Notes under the pieces: model-generated
Databases searched by the model: none
The model's input: only the letters and a program-made list of their open reading frames with translations
Told to the model about the DNA's origin: nothing
Source of the DNA: Monoglobus pectinilyticus
GTDB lineage: Bacteria; Bacillota; Clostridia; Monoglobales; Monoglobaceae
Direction: 5' to 3'
DNA length: 64,000 nucleotides
NCBI RefSeq assembly: GCF_002874775.1
Contig: NZ_CP020991.1
Coordinates: 1,927,225-1,991,224 of the forward strand
Part shown: positions 1 to 7,374 of the stretch, in pieces
Layout of the letters: the number at the start of each line of letters is the position of its first letter
Numbering within the stretch: position 1 is the first letter of the stretch
Made by a program: the position numbers and the translations under genes

Positions 1-135
1 TTGTTCATTGGATTCTGCTTGATAATTTACCTAGTCACGTATTTTAGAAATAAGATAGAGAGACTTCCAGGTATTTTAATGGTGTTGACATATCTTGGAT
101 ATATGACATATGCTGTTATGCGTGAAGTATTTTAA
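1..135 (+). CDS. C-terminal end of a CaCA-type cation exchanger (partial)
   Basis: Only the last 44 codons are present, entering open from the left edge and ending in TAA. The peptide has two hydrophobic stretches split by a basic loop (RNKIERLPG). That is the usual carboxy end of Na+/Ca2+ exchanger family proteins: a final membrane helix, a basic loop, then 'G-hydrophobic-Y-xx-Y'. The complete exchanger at 50167-51147 ends the same way, which supports the call. Function beyond membrane cation exchange cannot be inferred from the fragment, and another multi-pass membrane protein is possible. Confidence 0.45.
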   Translation: MFIGFCLIIYLVTYFRNKIERLPGILMVLTYLGYMTYAVMREVF

Positions 136-161
136 GTAAAATAAATATAAGGAGAGATTTC

Positions 162-362
162 ATGAAGAGAAAAACATTTTATATCATAGCAGGAGTTTGG
201 TTTGCTATGATAGTCTTGATATTGCTGGCTTGTTATACTCCGATTGTTGACCCAGTAACTCAGGAAGAAGTAAAAAAGTACATGGTTTTGGCGATTTGTG
301 TAGGAGCTTTGGCGCTTATGCTTATTAGAAGAAAGGTAAAAGACGACAATGACAGGAGTTAA
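162..362 (+). CDS. Small two-helix membrane protein, unknown function
   Basis: A 66-residue protein preceded by a good ribosome binding site (AAGGAGAG, 7-8 bases before ATG). It starts 26 bases after the upstream stop, so it is probably cotranscribed with that gene. Two hydrophobic segments (about residues 7-27 and 40-56) are separated by a short polar loop containing DPVTQEE. The tail is basic then acidic (RRKVKDDNDRS). No family is recognised. The ribosome binding site and clean spacing suggest it is real. Confidence 0.6.
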   Translation: MKRKTFYIIAGVWFAMIVLILLACYTPIVDPVTQEEVKKYMVLAICVGALALMLIRRKVKDDNDRS

Positions 363-440
363 TGGCCTTTTTTAGAGATTAATATCTCCGAAGTTACAGC
401 GATATAAAAAATTTTATATATTTTTCTTATTAGGGAACTG

Positions 441-476
441 TTTATGACAAATTTTGCCTTGTAACTTGTTTATAAT
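441..476 (+). promoter_or_regulatory. Spo0A-type promoter of spoIIE (0A box plus 21-bp-spaced hexamers)
   Basis: TTTATGACAAA at 441-451 matches the reverse complement of the Spo0A box (TTTTCGACAAA) at 9 of 11 positions. It overlaps ATGACA (444-449), a -35-like hexamer separated by 21 bases from a perfect TATAAT at 471-476. The B. subtilis spoIIE promoter is known to be sigma-A dependent, Spo0A~P activated and to have an unusually long (21 bp) spacer, so the same architecture is visible here. Start of transcription would be near 483, about 37 bases before the start codon. Confidence 0.65.
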
Positions 477-519
477 ACTTTCGTAATGAAATGTTAATGC
501 GGTTACGGAGGTATTTATT

Positions 520-2928
520 ATGAGAAACACAGAATTGGTGTCTGTTGAGACTTCTCTGCAGGTACAGCAAAAAAAGCGGAAAGGAATCGATTTAAAATTT
601 TGGGATATTCCGGTGCGGCTTTTGGGCTTATTGTTTGCGGGGGCAATGCCTATAAGCGGAATGGCGCCGTTTGGTTTGTCTTTTTTGACGCTTGACCGAA
701 AGTTTTCACTAAAAAGCGTCATTAATTTGATTTTTGTGTCTGTTGGCTATCTGCTTCTTTTTGATTTTGAACTTGCTTTAAGATACATATCTGCTTGTGT
801 TATTTTTGAGACGGTTTTATTCGTTATAGAAAGAAACGAAAAACCGTCTTTGTATTTCGTTGCTATTGTTTCAGCGGCAGCCTTGTTTCTTTGTGAGTTT
901 GGCGTTTTAATGTGGACAGGCTTTACGGTTGCGGGTCTAATACTTATAATTTGCGATACAATGCTTATGGCAGTCGGAGTGATGGTGTTTGACAGAAGTA
1001 GGGATGTTCTGCTTGAAAATAAGTTTTTGTCGCGTTCACTGCTGACAGATGAAAAGATAAGCTTATGTATAATGGCAGGTGTGATTTTGCTCAGTACAAA
1101 GTCAATCACTGTTTTGGATACGTTTAATATATCTAACTTTTTGGCATGCGTTTTAATCGGGGTAGTGTCTTTGTCAAGACATGGTCTGACTCATGGCGCC
1201 GTTGCGGGAATATGTTCCGGGATTATATTAGGAATCGGCGGTTTATTTCCGGAGTTTGTGGCAGTACTCACAATCTGCGGCCTGCTGTGCGGTGTTTCAG
1301 CTCAGTTCGGAAGAAAGGTTGTTTGCCTTTGTCTTGGTGTATGCGGTTTAGGGATAATGCTGTATATGGGTATACCCGGCGGACAAACGCATATACCAAA
1401 TATATATGAGTTGGTTTTGGCGGCGGCTGTTGTGTACTTTCTTCCCAGAAAGGCTGTTATAATAGGTGAGAAAGTAACTGATTTTAATGTTGACAATTCA
1501 GACGATACTGAGCGTTTTAGAATGTATGTTACTGAAAAACTTATGTGTATATCTGATTCGTTCTATGATATTTCAAAGACATTTGATTCAATGTCGGACA
1601 AGCAGACAGGCATGGATATGAGTGATATCTCGCTGCTGTTTGACACGGCGGCGGATAGAGTGTGTAAAAACTGTGAGAGAGCGAATTTTTGCTGGAAAAA
1701 GGATTTTAATGCTACATATGCAGCTATGTTTAAATTTTTGGAGATAATGGAGCGGAAAGGCAGTCTGCAGCTCAGTGATGTTCCAAAATGTTTTTCGGAT
1801 AAGTGTGTACATTTGCTTCCGTTGATAACGGAAATAAACAGGCTGTTTGAGATTTATAAAATAAACAGAACTTGGAAAAATAAGCTTCAGGAGAACAGAG
1901 AGCTTACGAGTGAGCAGTTTAAGGGAATTTCTGAAATAATAAAGAATGCCGCGTCGGAAATATGCGGCGAAAAGAGTTTTGATATCAGGTCGGCGGATGA
2001 AATAAAAGAAGTTTTAAACGATATGGGAATTTCAGCCCAGCGAGTTAACGTTGTTTGTGACAAGAATGGAAAATATATGGTAGAAATCAGCGTGCTTGAC
2101 TGTGATGATTTCTCAGTTTGCCAAAAGAGAATAAAACCCGTAATTAAAAAGGTCCTTGGAATCAATGTGGCTGTGCCGTATAATGAGTGTGATACCTCAG
2201 ACAGCGGAAAGTGCTGTATACGTTTTTGCCAGGTAGAAGGTTTTGATCCCAGTATTGGGGTGGCAAGCCTTTCAAGTAACGGAGAAAGCGGAGACAAGCA
2301 CTATACGAACTATTTGAGCGGCGGGAAACTTGCGGTAACTATAAGCGACGGTATGGGAACAGGACACAAGGCGGCTATCCAAAGCGACGCTATTGTTAAA
2401 CTTTTGGGAAGCTTTTTGGAAGCCGGTTTTGATAAGACAATAGCAGTCAAGCTGGTTAATTCAGTAATGGTGATGAAGTCAGCCAGGGATGCTTTTGCAA
2501 CTGTGGATATGTGCGTTATAGATTTGTATACTGGTGAGATAGAATTTATCAAAAACGGCGCTGAAGCCAGTTATATTAAACATACAGAATATACAGAGAC
2601 TGTGCGCGCGGCATCATTGCCAATAGGAATAGTATCAATCGGCGATATTGAGACGTTTGCCAGGACTTTGGAAAACGGGTCTATGGTAGTTATGACCAGT
2701 GACGGCGTAATATCAGCGGCGGAAGACAATTGGATTAGGGAACTGGTTGAGGTAATAGACATGGAGATACCGCCAAAAGAATTGGCGCAGATAATACTAG
2801 ACGAGGCTGTTAAGAGAAATGCTGAAAATGGTATTGAAAATGATGACATGACAGTAATATGTGTGAAATTGTCTGACAGAAGGGTTAGAGCAGAGCAGAA
2901 GCATGTGCCGAAAGCGGCAGTAATGTAA
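520..2928 (+). CDS. spoIIE: Stage II sporulation protein E (SpoIIE phosphatase)
   Basis: 802 residues, close to the usual SpoIIE length. About ten hydrophobic segments occupy residues 28-310, followed by a cytoplasmic linker with Cys pairs (CKNCERANFC) and a C-terminal PP2C phosphatase domain from about residue 570. PP2C signatures are visible: ISDGMGTGHKA, the TSDGV motif, and a terminal NDDMTVICV. In Bacillus, SpoIIE dephosphorylates the anti-anti-sigma factor SpoIIAA to activate sigma-F in the forespore, and takes part in polar septation. The ATG is preceded by GGAGG at a normal distance. A Spo0A-type promoter lies upstream and a strong terminator downstream, so it is a single-gene unit. 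This is the clearest evidence that the organism sporulates. Confidence 0.97.
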   Translation: MRNTELVSVETSLQVQQKKRKGIDLKFWDIPVRLLGLLFAGAMPISGMAPFGLSFLTLDRKFSLKSVINLIFVSVGYLLLFDFELALRYISACVIFETVLFVIERNEKPSLYFVAIVSAAALFLCEFGVLMWTGFTVAGLILIICDTMLMAVGVMVFDRSRDVLLENKFLSRSLLTDEKISLCIMAGVILLSTKSITVLDTFNISNFLACVLIGVVSLSRHGLTHGAVAGICSGIILGIGGLFPEFVAVLTICGLLCGVSAQFGRKVVCLCLGVCGLGIMLYMGIPGGQTHIPNIYELVLAAAVVYFLPRKAVIIGEKVTDFNVDNSDDTERFRMYVTEKLMCISDSFYDISKTFDSMSDKQTGMDMSDISLLFDTAADRVCKNCERANFCWKKDFNATYAAMFKFLEIMERKGSLQLSDVPKCFSDKCVHLLPLITEINRLFEIYKINRTWKNKLQENRELTSEQFKGISEIIKNAASEICGEKSFDIRSADEIKEVLNDMGISAQRVNVVCDKNGKYMVEISVLDCDDFSVCQKRIKPVIKKVLGINVAVPYNECDTSDSGKCCIRFCQVEGFDPSIGVASLSSNGESGDKHYTNYLSGGKLAVTISDGMGTGHKAAIQSDAIVKLLGSFLEAGFDKTIAVKLVNSVMVMKSARDAFATVDMCVIDLYTGEIEFIKNGAEASYIKHTEYTETVRAASLPIGIVSIGDIETFARTLENGSMVVMTSDGVISAAEDNWIRELVEVIDMEIPPKELAQIILDEAVKRNAENGIENDDMTVICVKLSDRRVRAEQKHVPKAAVM

Positions 2929-2941
2929 TGATATAGTTTAT

Positions 2942-2980
2942 AAAAGCCGATTCAGTTCAAATCTGAATCGGCTTTTAAAA
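2942..2980 (+). terminator. Rho-independent terminator after spoIIE
   Basis: Perfect 14-bp inverted repeat (AAAAGCCGATTCAG / CTGAATCGGCTTTT) with a 7-base loop. It begins 13 bases after the spoIIE stop. Confidence 0.9.
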
Positions 2981-3060
2981 TTCGTTTATTAATAATTGAA
3001 AAAATAATACATTCATATATTAATAAAAAAACATAATTTGATTAACAATCAAAAACCATA

Positions 3061-3240
3061 TGAGGTGTGCTTAGCTAATAACTGTACCGTATAAGATGAT
3101 TTACACTTAAACACGAAGTGTTTAAAATAAAAGAGATTATAAAAACATAACAAATAAAATCAAAAGAGCATCCGTTAAGGAGAGCATCGGTAGGGTGCAT
3201 TCATGCACCGCGTGAGGAGAGCAATCATCTGAACATGAAG
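3061..3240 (+). repeat. Degenerate copies of the dispersed hairpin repeat
   Basis: The gene-free stretch between spoIIE and the glutamine synthetase homologue carries two modules related to the array at 6316-7145. The clearer one (3181-3240) has the CATCGGTAGGGTG opening, a GGTGCAT/ATGCACC hairpin, GTGAGGAGAGCAATCATCT, then GAACATGAAG. These line up with CATCGGCAGGGTG, GGTGTGC/GCACACC, GTTAGGTGAGCTGTCATCT and the GAA-loop hairpin of the array. The upstream part holds a TTAAACAC-GAA-GTGTTTAA hairpin (3107-3125) with the same GAA loop. The rest of the gap is AT-rich with no gene. Confidence 0.6.
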
Positions 3241-3332
3241 TATTCAATATATAACTCAATATTTATTCTTAATAATCAGATTAATAAATATAATATTATG
3301 AAAATATATCTTTATACAATCGGTAAGATTAA

Positions 3333-3361
3333 TTGACAATGTTTTTATCTTATGTTATCAT
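3333..3361 (+). promoter_or_regulatory. Sigma-A-type promoter for the glutamine synthetase/ANTAR operon
   Basis: TTGACA (3333-3338), 17-base spacer, TATCAT (3356-3361). It leaves a leader of roughly 85 bases before the start codon. I searched the leader for the paired A/G-containing hexaloop hairpins that ANTAR proteins bind and could not identify them with confidence. Confidence 0.6.
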
Positions 3362-3454
3362 AACTTCAAAATATATGACTAGAATAAATATCTTTCCGTG
3401 TTATATTAGTAAACTATATATTAATTTCAGCGCAGTTTTTTAGGAGGCTATTTT

Positions 3455-4753
3455 ATGCTTTTTTCTTTTGATGATATAATGGAATATGTGGAGGAAAACG
3501 ACGTCAAATTTATCAGACTTGTATTTTTTGATATTTTCGGCAGTATGAAAAATATATCAATTATCTCGACAGAACTTCCAAAAGCTTTGGAGTATGGAGT
3601 CACTTTTGATGCTTCCGAAATAAATGGGTTTATGAATATTGGCGAAAGCGATCTTTTGCTTAAACCTGACCCTTCAACCGCAGAAATTTTGCCGTGGCGT
3701 CCACAGCAGGATAGGGTTCTTAGAATATTTTGCGATATTTGTTATCCTGACGGCAGAACGTTTGAGGGCGATTCCAGAAATATTTTAAAGCGTTCGGTAG
3801 ATTGTTTGAAAGAGCTCGGATACTCGTGCGATATCGGTTCGGAGTGTAAATTCTATCTTTTTGAGTTGGATGAATACGGAAATCCAACAAACAAGCCGCA
3901 TGACAACGGCACATATTATGATGTGGCTCCGGTAGACAAGGGAGAAAATATTCGGAGAGAAATTTGTCTTACGCTGGAGGAAATGGGTATTCAACCCGAA
4001 AGTTCGTATCATCAGGCAGGCCCCGGGCAACACGAGATAGTTTTTAAATATGGCGCACCGGTAGAAGCAGCGGATCATCTAATGACATTTAAAAATTTGG
4101 TTAAGACAATTGCGCATATGAACGGACTTTTCGCTTCTTTTATGCCAAAGCCTTTGCAAAGACAGAATGGAAATGGTATTTTTGTAAATCTTTCGCTTTA
4201 TGATACGGACGGAAACAGCGTTATAGATTATAATAATGAGACTGGCAGACAATTTATGGCAGGCATACTTAACCATATTAAGGAGATTACTCTATTTTTG
4301 AATCCTTTAACGAATTCATACAGCAGATTTGGAGAGTTTGAAGCTCCTAAATTTATAACATGGTCACCTCAGAACAGACAGCAGCTAATGCGTATACCAA
4401 AGAATTTGGCAGGAGACTGCAGACTTGAACTCCGTTCGCCGGATGGCGGAGCGAATCCTTATCTTGTTTTTGCATTGATGATTTATGCCGGGATTGACGG
4501 AATAAAAAACAAGATGATTTTGGGAGAACCTGTAAACGTGACCTATAAAGAAGACATAGAAGGTCTTGAATGTTTGCCTCAAAACTTAGAGACGGCAGTG
4601 AATTATGCGAAGGATAGTGATTTTCTGAAAAATGTTTTACCTGAAAATATTCTGTCTACCTATATTGAAAATAAGAAAATTGAATATGACAAATATGTCA
4701 AGGCGAGAGTTAAGGAGCAATATGAACGCGATTTGTATTTCGGCTCTATATAA
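3455..4753 (+). CDS. Glutamine synthetase type I homologue with altered active site
   Basis: 432 residues, matching the short (alpha-type) GlnA class, with both the beta-grasp and catalytic domains. Recognisable blocks include DVKFIRLVFFDIFG near the N-terminus, EGDSRNILKR, GPGQHEI, NSYSRFGEFEAP, RIPK and ELRSPDGGANPYL. Several metal-ligand positions are changed: GPEPEFF is GSECKFY (K132 for the second Glu), HHE is YHQ (Q187), and GSGMH is GNGIF (F243 for the metal-binding His). E130, E194, R291, R313 and E325 remain. It may therefore be catalytically weak, changed in substrate or regulatory, so I give no glnA symbol. The ATG follows TAGGAGG, and the ANTAR gene begins 30 bases downstream. Confidence 0.85.
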   Translation: MLFSFDDIMEYVEENDVKFIRLVFFDIFGSMKNISIISTELPKALEYGVTFDASEINGFMNIGESDLLLKPDPSTAEILPWRPQQDRVLRIFCDICYPDGRTFEGDSRNILKRSVDCLKELGYSCDIGSECKFYLFELDEYGNPTNKPHDNGTYYDVAPVDKGENIRREICLTLEEMGIQPESSYHQAGPGQHEIVFKYGAPVEAADHLMTFKNLVKTIAHMNGLFASFMPKPLQRQNGNGIFVNLSLYDTDGNSVIDYNNETGRQFMAGILNHIKEITLFLNPLTNSYSRFGEFEAPKFITWSPQNRQQLMRIPKNLAGDCRLELRSPDGGANPYLVFALMIYAGIDGIKNKMILGEPVNVTYKEDIEGLECLPQNLETAVNYAKDSDFLKNVLPENILSTYIENKKIEYDKYVKARVKEQYERDLYFGSI

Positions 4754-4783
4754 TAAAATTTACCATTAATTATTTGGGAGGTT

Positions 4784-5359
4784 ATGCCGTTGTACAATAG
4801 AATTCTTATAGTTTCGGCATCTCAAAAGAGCGGAGACGCGCTGGCTCTTATATTGAGACGGTTTGCTATGAATAACATAGATTTTGCGTCAAGCGGAGTT
4901 GAAGCCAGACGTGTAGTTTTGCGTTCATCATATCAGCTTGTTATCATAAATGCTCCTCTTAAAGATGAACAGGGAAGCTCTCTCGCTTCTGATTTTATTC
5001 ACAGCACACATTCATCAGTAATATTAATAGCTAAATCCGACGTTGCGGATATGCTTGCTTCAAGAGTGGAGGGAGACGGGATATTTGTAATTCCAAAACC
5101 TTTGCAGCAGAGAACTTTTATGGGTGCGGTAAGATTAGCACTGGGATTTTCAAACAGATTTATTGAGATGGAGAAAGAAATTGCAAAATATGAAAAGAAG
5201 TATGAAGAATTGCGAATGGTTTCCAGGGCAAAATGTGTTTTGATAGAAAAAGAGGGATACAGTGAAAAAGATGCTCATAGATACATAGAAAAACAGGCAA
5301 TGGACAGCCGGGAAAGTAAGGCAAGGATTGCAGAAAATATTATAAAGAAATATTTGTAA
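4784..5359 (+). CDS. ANTAR-domain RNA-binding antiterminator with pseudo-receiver
   Basis: 191 residues. Residues 5-118 have a response-regulator receiver fold pattern (ILIV start, late IPKPL lysine motif). The acidic pair is SAS and the phospho-acceptor is Asn (N56, in VIINAPL), so it is probably not phosphorylated. A coiled-coil stretch (EMEKEIAKYEKKYEEL) leads to a C-terminal ANTAR domain (about 135-190) with the typical pattern RAKCVLIEKEGYSE...AHRYIEKQAMDSR. ANTAR proteins act by binding tandem hairpins in leader RNA and preventing termination. Location 30 bases behind a glutamine synthetase homologue suggests nitrogen-related control. GGGAGG precedes the ATG. Confidence 0.85.
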   Translation: MPLYNRILIVSASQKSGDALALILRRFAMNNIDFASSGVEARRVVLRSSYQLVIINAPLKDEQGSSLASDFIHSTHSSVILIAKSDVADMLASRVEGDGIFVIPKPLQQRTFMGAVRLALGFSNRFIEMEKEIAKYEKKYEELRMVSRAKCVLIEKEGYSEKDAHRYIEKQAMDSRESKARIAENIIKKYL

Positions 5360-5374
5360 TTTTTATATATAAAA

Positions 5375-5404
5375 AACAGCTTCACAATAATGAAGCTGTT
5401 TTTG
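5375..5404 (+). terminator. Terminator shared by the ANTAR operon and the convergent gene
   Basis: AACAGCTTCA-CAATAA-TGAAGCTGTT hairpin, with A-rich sequence before and T-run after. It can therefore stop transcription from both sides of this convergent junction. Confidence 0.85.
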
Positions 5405-5416
5405 TTTTTATTAACT

Positions 5417-5881
5417 TTATACCTGAGGCGAATCAATGGTTACTGTTTGAGTTGCCTCATCCCATCCAACTGTATAGCCAAATGCTTCAGCCAGGAATCT
5501 AAGCGGAATATACATACGTCCGCCAATACCGTCATATTGTTTAACAAAAGCAGTTGTATCCATTGGTGTTACAACAGTCTGACCCATGTCAGAAATTCTG
5601 AATATGTTATAAGAACCTTCCTGAACGATATACATTTCAGAACCATCAAGAATTAGAGCAGCATTAGTATTCTCATCATACTTAACCGTCTTATTCATAG
5701 ACTCAGAAACAAATCTGATAGGAACGAAAGTTCTGTCGTCCTGCTCAATAATTTCACCCATTTCAGCCGGTATCTCTGCAACGTTTCCGTTAATAACTAT
5801 ACTTTGAGCCGCCGCAAAAGCCGCTTGTGAAAAGCTTGTCAACACACATATAACTGCTAAAAATCCCGCTAGTTTTTTCAT
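5417..5881 (-). CDS. Secreted copper-amine-oxidase-N (stalk-like) domain protein
   Basis: 154 residues from the ATG at 5881, chosen because GGAGGAG lies just upstream and a signal peptide follows (MKKLAGFLAVICVL...AFA). A longer reading starting 30 codons upstream lacks a ribosome binding site. The mature part has two repeats of the 'R-T-F/M-V/I-P-x-R-F-(V/L)-(S/A)-E-(S/A)' pattern (RTFVPIRFVSES and MYIPLRFLAEAFG), ending with VGWDEATQTVTI. This is the copper amine oxidase N-terminal domain common as a cell-surface module in Firmicutes; it is not itself an oxidase. Likely an exported or wall-associated protein of unknown role. Confidence 0.85.
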   Translation of the reverse strand: MKKLAGFLAVICVLTSFSQAAFAAAQSIVINGNVAEIPAEMGEIIEQDDRTFVPIRFVSESMNKTVKYDENTNAALILDGSEMYIVQEGSYNIFRISDMGQTVVTPMDTTAFVKQYDGIGGRMYIPLRFLAEAFGYTVGWDEATQTVTIDSPQV

Positions 5882-5912
5882 ATAAAACTCCTCCATAATA
5901 TATTGTTCATTA

Positions 5913-5941
5913 ATTATAGCATAATCGATGAAAAATTTCAA
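5913..5941 (-). promoter_or_regulatory. Promoter of the copper-amine-oxidase-N gene
   Basis: On the minus strand: TTGAAA (5941-5936), 17-base spacer, TATAAT (5918-5913). About 30 bases of leader precede the chosen ATG, which also supports the shorter start. Confidence 0.65.
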
Positions 5942-6315
5942 GGGTGTTTTTATAGTTTTCAGATAAGTCATTTTTTTACAGAGTGTATAAAAATATTATA
6001 GATATATTTGTAAATCAATTTAAGAATAAACGGTATTTTATATGTTGAAGTTTAATGATTTTAAATGGTGTTACAGAGTGAAATATAAAGTGTAATGGAG
6101 TGAAATATTTTATATGTTATATTGTAGTTGCTCGAATAAAGTGTAAAGAAATGTTTAGGTTATATCTAATATAAAATTATATAAAAACGTATGGGGTATA
6201 AGCATCGTGGAGATTGTGACTACTCCTGTAAGATAGGTATTATTCACAATTACTTTTTATATTTAAACCTTGGAAAGACTGCAACAAACTAAACGGAAAG
6301 GTTAATGGTGTTTTT
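5942..6315. other. AT-rich gene-free stretch before the repeat array
   Basis: No credible gene. It contains an imperfect local repeat (GAGTGAAATAT twice, near 6078 and 6104, each near an ATTTTATATGTT). A GTATAAGCATCG... segment near 6194 could be a very decayed copy of the adjacent repeat. Nothing else is supported. Confidence 0.5.
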
Positions 6316-7145
6316 AGTGAACGTTAGTAGGATATGCTAGAATTCCTAATTGTTATTATATCACGTGAGGCTTGAGTACACAATTTATATTTACTAAAAT
6401 CTTTTTATAATAAACTTTTCCATGGCTGTGCACCTTACGCGGCGTGCTTCGTACGCCCTTCCGAAGCTTGCTATACCGCATTATTCTAAAATTTTTTAGA
6501 ATTAATATTTTAAAAAGTGTTTTTTGGTGAACATCGGCAGGGTGTGCAAGCGCACACCTCGTTAGGTGAGCTGTCATCTCACGCGAAGCGTGAACATATA
6601 TAAAAAAGTTTGTTATAATCCTTTTTATTAAATAAATTATTCCGCGGCTGCGCACCTTACGCGGCGTACTTCGTACGCCCTTCCGAAGCTTGTTATACCG
6701 CATTATTTTTGAAAACTTTTTAAAATTAATATCTTAAAAAAGTGTTTCTTGGTGAACATCGGCAGGGTGTGCAAGCGCACACCTCGTTAGGTGAGCTGTC
6801 ATCTCATGCGAAGCGTGAACATATATAAAAAAGTTGGTTATAATCCTTTTTGCTAATAAACTTTTCCGCGGCTGCGCACCTTACGCGGCGTACTACGTAC
6901 GCCATTCCGAAGCTTGCTATACCGCATTATTTTTGAAAATTTTTTAGAATTAATATCTTAAAAAAGTGTCTCTTGGTGAACATCGGCAGGGTATGCAAGC
7001 GCACACCTCGTTAGGTGAGCTGTCATCTCATGCGAAGCGTGAACATAATTAAAAAAGTTTGTCATAATTCTTTTTATAATAAACTTTTCCGCGGCTGCGC
7101 ACCTTACGCGGCAGATTTCATCTGCCCTCCTATGCTTACTATGCC
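6316..7145 (+). repeat. Tandem array of a ~223-bp hairpin-rich repeat
   Basis: The CCGCGGCTGCGCACC segment (CCATGGCTGTGCACC in the first unit) starts at 6420, 6642, 6866 and 7089, giving periods of 222, 224 and 223 bases. Each unit contains: a G/C-rich stem closed by CCGCG/CGCGG; a GGCGTAC-TTC-GTACGCC hairpin; CCGAAGCTTGCTATACCGC; an AT-rich spacer; GAACATCGGCAGG; a GGTGTGC-AAGC-GCACACC hairpin; ACCTCGTTAGGT; and a CACGC-GAA-GCGTG hairpin. Copies vary by paired changes: the fourth unit has GGCAGAT/ATCTGCC in place of GGCGTAC/GTACGCC. A decayed copy opens the array (6316-6395). Open frames here on the minus strand simply read through the repeat and have no ribosome binding sites. Confidence 0.9.
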
Positions 7146-7336
7146 ACAATTTCAGACGTTATTGGCATATAAAAAACAATATCTATTAATATATTATTTT
7201 GAACAAGTATGGTCACACCTGTTTGGTTTTCAAGTAAACTATTATTACAATATAGACCATTTGTATATTACAAAATTCAATAGAGTTATCTGATATTAAA
7301 TTTTAAATTTTATAATGAATTGTTTTATAGAATATA

Positions 7337-7364
7337 AAATGCCCGCTTTATATGCGGGCATTTT
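7337..7364 (-). terminator. Terminator of the zinc-ribbon protein gene
   Basis: AAAATGCCCGC / GCGGGCATTTT hairpin with a short AT loop, just past the stop codon of the minus-strand gene. On that strand the stem runs into a T-rich tail. Confidence 0.8.
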
Positions 7365-7374
7365 GAATAGTGTC

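Noticed and set aside
414-722. 102-residue minus-strand reading frame over the spoIIE promoter and start
   Set aside because: It is antisense to spoIIE, with no start signal or recognisable protein features.
3362-3454. ANTAR-responsive paired hexaloop hairpins in the GS operon leader
   Set aside because: No pair of hairpins with the required A and G loop positions and a following terminator could be drawn convincingly.
5882-5971. N-terminal extension of the copper-amine-oxidase-N protein
   Set aside because: The extension would hide the signal peptide and runs through a good promoter and the GGAGGAG ribosome binding site.
6316-7145. CRISPR array
   Set aside because: Units are ~223 bp and repeated throughout their length, without unique spacers; no cas genes are nearby.
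6356-7149. Minus-strand reading frames of 115 and 63 residues over the repeat array
   Set aside because: They repeat with the array period, lack ribosome binding sites, and simply translate the hairpin repeat.
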